DNA of 10,526 nucleotides from the NCBI GenBank assembly GCA_006226555.1, contig SBGS01000161.1, forward strand, positions 1 through 10,526, read 5' to 3'. Under the pieces are notes generated by a model that was not told the origin of the DNA, did not search any database, and saw only the letters and a program-made list of their open reading frames with translations. Below, piece by piece: positions 6,517 through 10,526 of the stretch; position 1 is the first letter of the stretch; each line of letters starts with the position of its first letter. The DNA comes from Bacteroidota bacterium (GTDB lineage: Bacteria > Bacteroidota > Bacteroidia > Flavobacteriales_D > Crocinitomicaceae). Both the position numbers and the translations under genes were made by a program.

Positions 6517-7407
6517 ATGCGTACTCTAGTGTTGTTACTTTTTCTGCATGGTTCTCTTCACGCTCAATTAAACTGGGGTGTGCATGCAGGCATCACAGCG
6601 TCAGTTGGTACCCATACGACCGGAATCGGCTTTTTGCTTCGCAGTTACGTTAATTACAACTTTATTCAAATAAACCAATCAACTGATATACAGATATTTT
6701 CTGGCTCTTACGGTTATAGAAAAAAGTTATTGGAATCAAGAAATGCATTCGGCTTAATACTCCTGGCAGACAAACAAAATTCAATCAATCGATTTCAATT
6801 CGATGCACTAAATCATAATACATCCTATCGATATGGTATCGGATACAATTATGTATTCTACAATGATAACCGAGGTACAACACAGAATTCTGGAGGATTT
6901 GCTCTACACTTTGGAAAATTATCTATCTATCATGAAAATGATGTTTTCGCCGGGCAGGCAAAAGATCGATTCAGAACAGGAAGTGCCAGGGTAACATGGT
7001 CTGACTCACTTCAACAATTTTCACTTGGCTTGAACCTATGGACCGGTGAAACCTCAAATACCGAATGGCAAAAGATATGCACACCTCAAATGCCTTATGG
7101 CTTTAGATCTCTTGAAGATAAAGCGTACGGAGGAACATCTCACGGCATATTATTCGTTGAATACCGAAGGAATGAAGCTTTTGGCCTGCAACCCTTTTTA
7201 CGAGCAGGAATAGACAGTGAAGAAATCAGGCATGCTGTTCAAAACAGGTTTTTTCATGATCTCATATTTCTCCCAAGAAATGTGGAACGCTCTACTCCAC
7301 ACTATCCGCGGGTCGATGAGCACGGTTGTGCGACTTTTGACAAAACGAAAAGAAGATCTGACAAACCCTATTTACAATTAGGGGTAAACGACTACCTATT
7401 ACACTAA
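6517..7407 (+). CDS. exported protein, resembles polymorphic toxin type 23 domain family
   Basis: This 296-residue protein starts with a short Sec signal peptide (MRTLVLLLFLHGSLHAQ, likely cleaved after A16). The rest alternates aromatic and small residues like beta strands: 'GVHAGITASVGTH', 'YRYGIGYNYVFYNDNRGT', 'GGFALHFGKLSIYHENDVFAG', 'KDRFRTGSARVTW', 'LNLWTGETSN' and 'MPYGFRSLEDKAYGGTSHGILF'. Near the C-terminus is a likely conserved block with H239, H247 and D248 (IRHAVQNRFFHDLIFLP), then HYPRVDEHGC. From memory, this pattern matches proteins in Bacteroidota annotated 'polymorphic toxin type 23 domain', predicted to be a nuclease-type domain. I cannot confirm that by search, and an outer-membrane beta-barrel is a real alternative. 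There is no immunity gene next to it in either direction and no delivery domain, which argues against a classical polymorphic toxin. It is read away from the LytS/LytTR pair. Confidence 0.7.
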   Translation: MRTLVLLLFLHGSLHAQLNWGVHAGITASVGTHTTGIGFLLRSYVNYNFIQINQSTDIQIFSGSYGYRKKLLESRNAFGLILLADKQNSINRFQFDALNHNTSYRYGIGYNYVFYNDNRGTTQNSGGFALHFGKLSIYHENDVFAGQAKDRFRTGSARVTWSDSLQQFSLGLNLWTGETSNTEWQKICTPQMPYGFRSLEDKAYGGTSHGILFVEYRRNEAFGLQPFLRAGIDSEEIRHAVQNRFFHDLIFLPRNVERSTPHYPRVDEHGCATFDKTKRRSDKPYLQLGVNDYLLH

Positions 7408-7554
7408 TAATAAGGTGACTGGATTCGTTTTAAGAGACAGTTCTTTCGTAACAGTTTTCCACATTTAGATTTTTTGGCCTTTATTCCTCCCTTTTTAAAG
7501 TCCATATTCCAATGTTTGTGCTAACTTTGCCTCCCGTAGTTACATTTCTATTTT
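7408..7554 (+). other. intergenic region before pyrG
   Basis: This is the longest gene-free stretch in the window, 147 bases. I see no open frame, RNA gene or strong terminator hairpin after the preceding gene. It holds a T-rich section (about 7470-7496) and the pyrG -7 element at 7522-7529. I could not find a pyrimidine-responsive attenuator such as the C-rich initial transcript described for pyrG in Bacillus, although CTCCCG occurs at 7531-7536, just after the -7 element where transcription should begin. Confidence 0.6.
7522..7529 (+). promoter_or_regulatory. -7 promoter element of the pyrG-yidC operon
   Basis: TAACTTTG matches the Bacteroidota -7 consensus TAnnTTTG exactly and ends 25 bases before the pyrG ATG, giving an expected leader of roughly 20 bases. 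No TTTG box sits at 17-20 bases upstream; the TTTG at 7514-7517 is too close to act with it. Together with the short gap to yidC, it would transcribe both genes. Confidence 0.55.
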
Positions 7555-9165
7555 ATGTCAAATTCTACCAAATACATCTTTGTAACTGGCGGGGTAACCT
7601 CCTCTCTTGGTAAGGGTATTATTTCAGCCTCATTAGCCAAATTACTTCAGGCCCGTGGTTATTCTACCACCATTCAAAAACTGGATCCTTACATTAATAT
7701 TGACCCAGGAACGCTTAATCCATACGAGCACGGTGAGTGCTTTGTAACAGATGATGGAGCGGAAACGGATCTTGATCTTGGACATTACGAGAGATTCCTT
7801 AATGTTCCAACTTCGCAAGCGAACAACGTTACAACGGGAAGAATTTATCAGTCTGTGATCAACAAAGAACGCCGAGGTGAATTTCTTGGCAAGACCGTTC
7901 AAGTAATCCCTCACATTACAGATGAGATCAAGGAAAGAATTCAAATCCTGGGAAATAAAGGAGATTACGACATTGTAATTACCGAGATCGGTGGTACCGT
8001 TGGTGATATCGAATCACTTCCATATGTCGAAGCTGTCCGTCAAATGATGTGGGAATTTGAGAATGATTGTATTGTTATTCACTTGACCCTTGTACCTTAC
8101 CTTGCGGCAGCTGGAGAATTAAAGACAAAACCGACCCAACATTCTGTAAAACAGTTACTAGAACTGGGAGTTCAGCCTGATATTCTTTGCTGCAGAACGG
8201 AGCATGAATTAGACTTGAATCTTAGAAGAAAGATCGCGAAGTTCTGTAATGTAAGCATGAATGCTGTGATCGAATCTCGTGATGCGGATTCAATTTATGA
8301 CGTTCCGATCCTAATGCAGGCTGAAGAACTGGATAAGGTTGTTCTGGAGAAATTGAATCTTCCTACTAAATCAGTTCCGGATCTTAACAACTGGGTTGAG
8401 TTTTTGCGCAAACTAAAATCTCCTACTTCAACAGTAACTGTGGGACTAGTTGGTAAATATGTAGAATTAAAAGATTCGTATAAATCAATTTCTGAGGCAT
8501 TTATTCACGCAGGTGTTGCCAATGAAACAAAGGTCAACATCAAATGGATTCATTCTGAAAAGATCACCAAAGAAAATGTTGATGCCATGCTTGAAGGTCT
8601 TGACGGTATTCTTGTTGCTCCCGGCTTTGGATCCAGAGGTATCAGCGGGAAGATCGAGACGGTTCGACATGCCAGACAAAACAAAATTCCTTTCTTCGGT
8701 ATCTGTTTAGGTATGCAATGTGCTGTGATCGAATTTGCAAGAAATGTTATCGGCTGGTCCGAAGCTCACACGACAGAAATCGTTGAGGACTGCAAATACC
8801 CTGTTATCAGCATGATGTCGGAACAGAAAGAAATCGTGAACATGGGAGGAACCATGAGATTAGGGGCTTACAAATGTCACCTGACAGCAGGTTCGAAAGT
8901 AGCACAAGCCTACAACACGGAGAAAATATCAGAAAGACATCGTCACAGATTTGAATTCAACAATGAATACCTCAGTACTTTTGAAGAACACGGTATGAAG
9001 GCTACTGGTAGAAACCCCGAAACCGGATTGGTTGAGGTTGTAGAGATCGAAGATCATCCTTGGTTCGTTGGTGCTCAATATCACCCGGAATATAAAAGTA
9101 CGGTAGCAAATCCTCACCCACTTTTTGTTGCTTTTATCAAAGCAGTATTGGAAAATAAGAAATAA
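7555..9165 (+). CDS. pyrG: CTP synthase (glutamine-hydrolysing)
   Basis: This 536-residue cytoplasmic enzyme is full length for the family and makes CTP from UTP, ATP and glutamine, the last step of de novo pyrimidine nucleotide synthesis. The N-terminal synthase domain shows FVTGGVTSSLGKG with its ATP-binding loop (residues 9-21), DPYINIDPGTLNPYEHGE (44-61), TDDGAETDLDLGHYERF (65-81) and ITEIGGTVGDIESLP (142-156). The C-terminal glutamine amidotransferase domain (from about 293) has the oxyanion loop PGFGSRG (356-362), the nucleophile C384 in FFGICLGMQ, and the triad partners H510 and E512 in YHPEYKS. RHRHRFEFN (461-469) is the conserved linker seen in all CTP synthases. All key residues are intact. 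The ATG at 7555 begins directly before the first strand of the Rossmann-like core. yidC follows after only 9 bases, so the two are very likely co-transcribed. Confidence 0.98.
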   Translation: MSNSTKYIFVTGGVTSSLGKGIISASLAKLLQARGYSTTIQKLDPYINIDPGTLNPYEHGECFVTDDGAETDLDLGHYERFLNVPTSQANNVTTGRIYQSVINKERRGEFLGKTVQVIPHITDEIKERIQILGNKGDYDIVITEIGGTVGDIESLPYVEAVRQMMWEFENDCIVIHLTLVPYLAAAGELKTKPTQHSVKQLLELGVQPDILCCRTEHELDLNLRRKIAKFCNVSMNAVIESRDADSIYDVPILMQAEELDKVVLEKLNLPTKSVPDLNNWVEFLRKLKSPTSTVTVGLVGKYVELKDSYKSISEAFIHAGVANETKVNIKWIHSEKITKENVDAMLEGLDGILVAPGFGSRGISGKIETVRHARQNKIPFFGICLGMQCAVIEFARNVIGWSEAHTTEIVEDCKYPVISMMSEQKEIVNMGGTMRLGAYKCHLTAGSKVAQAYNTEKISERHRHRFEFNNEYLSTFEEHGMKATGRNPETGLVEVVEIEDHPWFVGAQYHPEYKSTVANPHPLFVAFIKAVLENKK

Positions 9166-9174
9166 AACAAACGA

Positions 9175-10526
9175 ATGGATAGAAACACAGTCATAGGACT
9201 CGTATTAATAGGATTGATCCTTTCCGTATTCACCATATTTAATCAACCAACGGAAGAAGAGATCAAAGCGGAGAAGGCGAAAATAGAACAGGCAAAACAA
9301 GTCGAAAAAGCCAAAAAAGAAAAGGCTGATAAAAAGTCAGCGAAAGAGACAAAGGAAAATTCTTCAGAGAATTTAGTAGCGAAACTCGACAGCGCAGGAA
9401 ATCAACTTGTGGATTCGACTGGTTTATTGGTATTCAAAAATACCGTTACTGGCAAAGACACTCTGATTGAAGCTCCAAAAAATGAGACAAAACCGGCTCA
9501 AAAGAATGTTAAAGGAGAACTTGTAAGATTAGAAAACGAAAAGCTGGTGATCGACTTCACTACCAAAGGAGGTCAGGTTGCAGCCGTACGACTTAAAAAT
9601 TACGAATCTTACGACGACTTTGCTAAGAAAGATAAAGAGATCACTCCCCTTCTTTTGTTTGATGAAGGAGATGCCATCAACAACTTGATATTACCTTTGA
9701 ATGGCAAAGAATTCAATTCAAATGCTGAGCTGTTCGAGATCAAAGAAAAAACAGCCAATGCGATCATTTTTCTCTATTCAAACAACGGCGAAGAGATAGA
9801 GTTCACCTATACGCTGAAACCCGATGCGTACGATCTGGATTACGATATTACACTTCGTGGATTCGCTGGAAAAGTCAGTCCGCAAAACGTAGCGCTGGAT
9901 TGGTCAATTGCATACCCGCGTACAGAACGCTTATTCAGTGAGCAAAGACGTGTATCTACTATTTGTTTTGATTACAAAGACGAAGGATTCTCTTACCTCT
10001 CTGAGATCACTGATGACGAAGAGAAAGCTGAAGACGATATAAATTGGGTAAGCTACAAACAAAGTTACTTCAGTTCTTTTATGAAACCAGATGTACCGTT
10101 CTCGGGAGATGGTTCTGAAATGAAAGTGTTCACTTATCCTGAAGGACACGAGCGTGAATACACCAATCTTAAAGATTTTAATTCTCGTCTGAACCTGAAC
10201 CTGAAGAGTGTTGACGGATCAACTGCCCGTATTAACTGGTATTTTGGTCCAAATGATTACAAAACACTTAAGTCCTATGATGATGGCTACGATCAGATCC
10301 TTAACTATGGATGGGGATTGTTCCGTTGGATCAACTTGTATGCGGTTCAACCGATCTTTAGTGTGCTCAAGAGCTCAGGAATGAACATGGGTATTGTAAT
10401 TCTTCTGTTAACGATCATCATCAAATTAGCCTTGATGCCGATCCAATGGAAGATGTACACATCCTCTGCTAAAATGCGTATTCTTAAGCCGGAGATCGAC
10501 GAGCTGAATGCCAAGTACCCAAATAA
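9175..10526 (+). CDS. yidC: membrane protein insertase YidC (5' part)
   Basis: The frame is open from the ATG at 9175 to the right edge, giving 450 codons; the gene continues beyond. It is a long-form Gram-negative YidC. Residues 6-22 form the first transmembrane helix (VIGLVLIGLILSVFTIF), followed by a charged Lys/Glu segment (about 27-65). A large periplasmic beta-sandwich domain (about 115-375) follows, including 'FTTKGGQVAAVRLKNYESYD', 'YTLKPDAYDLDYDI' and 'WYFGPNDYKTLKSYDD'. The conserved insertase core begins near residue 378 (YGWGLFRWINLYAVQPIF), then GMNMGIVILLLTIIIKLALMP and SSAKMRILKPEIDELNAKYP. K417 aligns with the groove arginine R366 of E. coli YidC, a conservative change. YidC inserts inner membrane proteins alone or with SecYEG. 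It lies 9 bases after pyrG. The cut-off part should contain the remaining core transmembrane helices. Confidence 0.97.
   Translation, partial: MDRNTVIGLVLIGLILSVFTIFNQPTEEEIKAEKAKIEQAKQVEKAKKEKADKKSAKETKENSSENLVAKLDSAGNQLVDSTGLLVFKNTVTGKDTLIEAPKNETKPAQKNVKGELVRLENEKLVIDFTTKGGQVAAVRLKNYESYDDFAKKDKEITPLLLFDEGDAINNLILPLNGKEFNSNAELFEIKEKTANAIIFLYSNNGEEIEFTYTLKPDAYDLDYDITLRGFAGKVSPQNVALDWSIAYPRTERLFSEQRRVSTICFDYKDEGFSYLSEITDDEEKAEDDINWVSYKQSYFSSFMKPDVPFSGDGSEMKVFTYPEGHEREYTNLKDFNSRLNLNLKSVDGSTARINWYFGPNDYKTLKSYDDGYDQILNYGWGLFRWINLYAVQPIFSVLKSSGMNMGIVILLLTIIIKLALMPIQWKMYTSSAKMRILKPEIDELNAKYPN

Noticed and set aside
6396..6653. An 85-residue frame across the divergent promoter and the start of the exported gene
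   Set aside because: It overlaps the signal-peptide-coding region in another frame, has no recognisable domain and covers the promoter region; it is a shadow frame.
7514..7548. Alternative pyrG promoter: TTTG at 7514-7517 with TACATTTC at 7541-7548
   Set aside because: The spacer of 23 bases is too long, the -7 box has a mismatch and it sits 6 bases from the ATG; the exact TAACTTTG upstream is better.
9931..10149. A 72-residue minus-strand frame inside yidC
   Set aside because: It is antisense to the well-supported periplasmic domain of YidC and has no independent coding signs.
10403..10450. Loss of the conserved groove arginine in YidC (Lys at residue 417)
   Set aside because: Lysine keeps the positive charge and, as far as I recall, is usual in Bacteroidota YidC, so it is not a defect.

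Overview
The window looks like chromosomal DNA from a member of the Bacteroidota, most likely the Flavobacteriia. This rests on AT-rich coding, A-rich leaders in place of strong Shine-Dalgarno sites, several -7 elements of the Bacteroidota type (TAnnTTTG), a pyrG-yidC pair, a LytS/LytTR two-component pair and a tandem UspA protein of the Bacteroidota kind. The genus cannot be named from sequence alone.

Layout. At the left edge is the C-terminal part of a YcbB/LdtD-type L,D-transpeptidase (1-612). It is followed by rpe (666-1322), a DinB-like metal-binding protein starting at a TTG that overlaps the rpe stop (1319-1762), and an exported protein of unknown function with a lysine-rich tail (1808-2899). 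Next come a tandem UspA protein (3000-3806) and a CvfB-type S1 RNA-binding protein (3806-4639), coupled by a one-base overlap. All of these are on the plus strand. A minus-strand two-component operon follows: a LytS-family histidine kinase (6404-5343) and its LytTR response regulator (5371-4625). The coding regions of these two genes overlap by 29 bases, and the regulator overlaps the end of cvfB tail to tail by 15 bases. Divergent from the kinase is a secreted protein (6517-7407) that resembles the family annotated in Bacteroidota as polymorphic toxin type 23. The window ends with pyrG (7555-9165) and the first 450 codons of yidC (9175 to the right edge).

How they work together. Most of the window is housekeeping: peptidoglycan cross-linking, pentose phosphate metabolism, CTP synthesis, membrane protein insertion and stress response. 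pyrG and yidC are 9 bases apart and very likely co-transcribed. The less ordinary part is 4.6-7.4 kb, where a LytTR sensor/regulator pair shares a 112-base divergent promoter region, containing an inverted repeat, with the gene for the exported toxin-23-like protein. I see no mobile element, tRNA, rRNA, CRISPR array or clear defence system. No gene-free stretch exceeds 300 bases; the longest is the 147 bases before pyrG.
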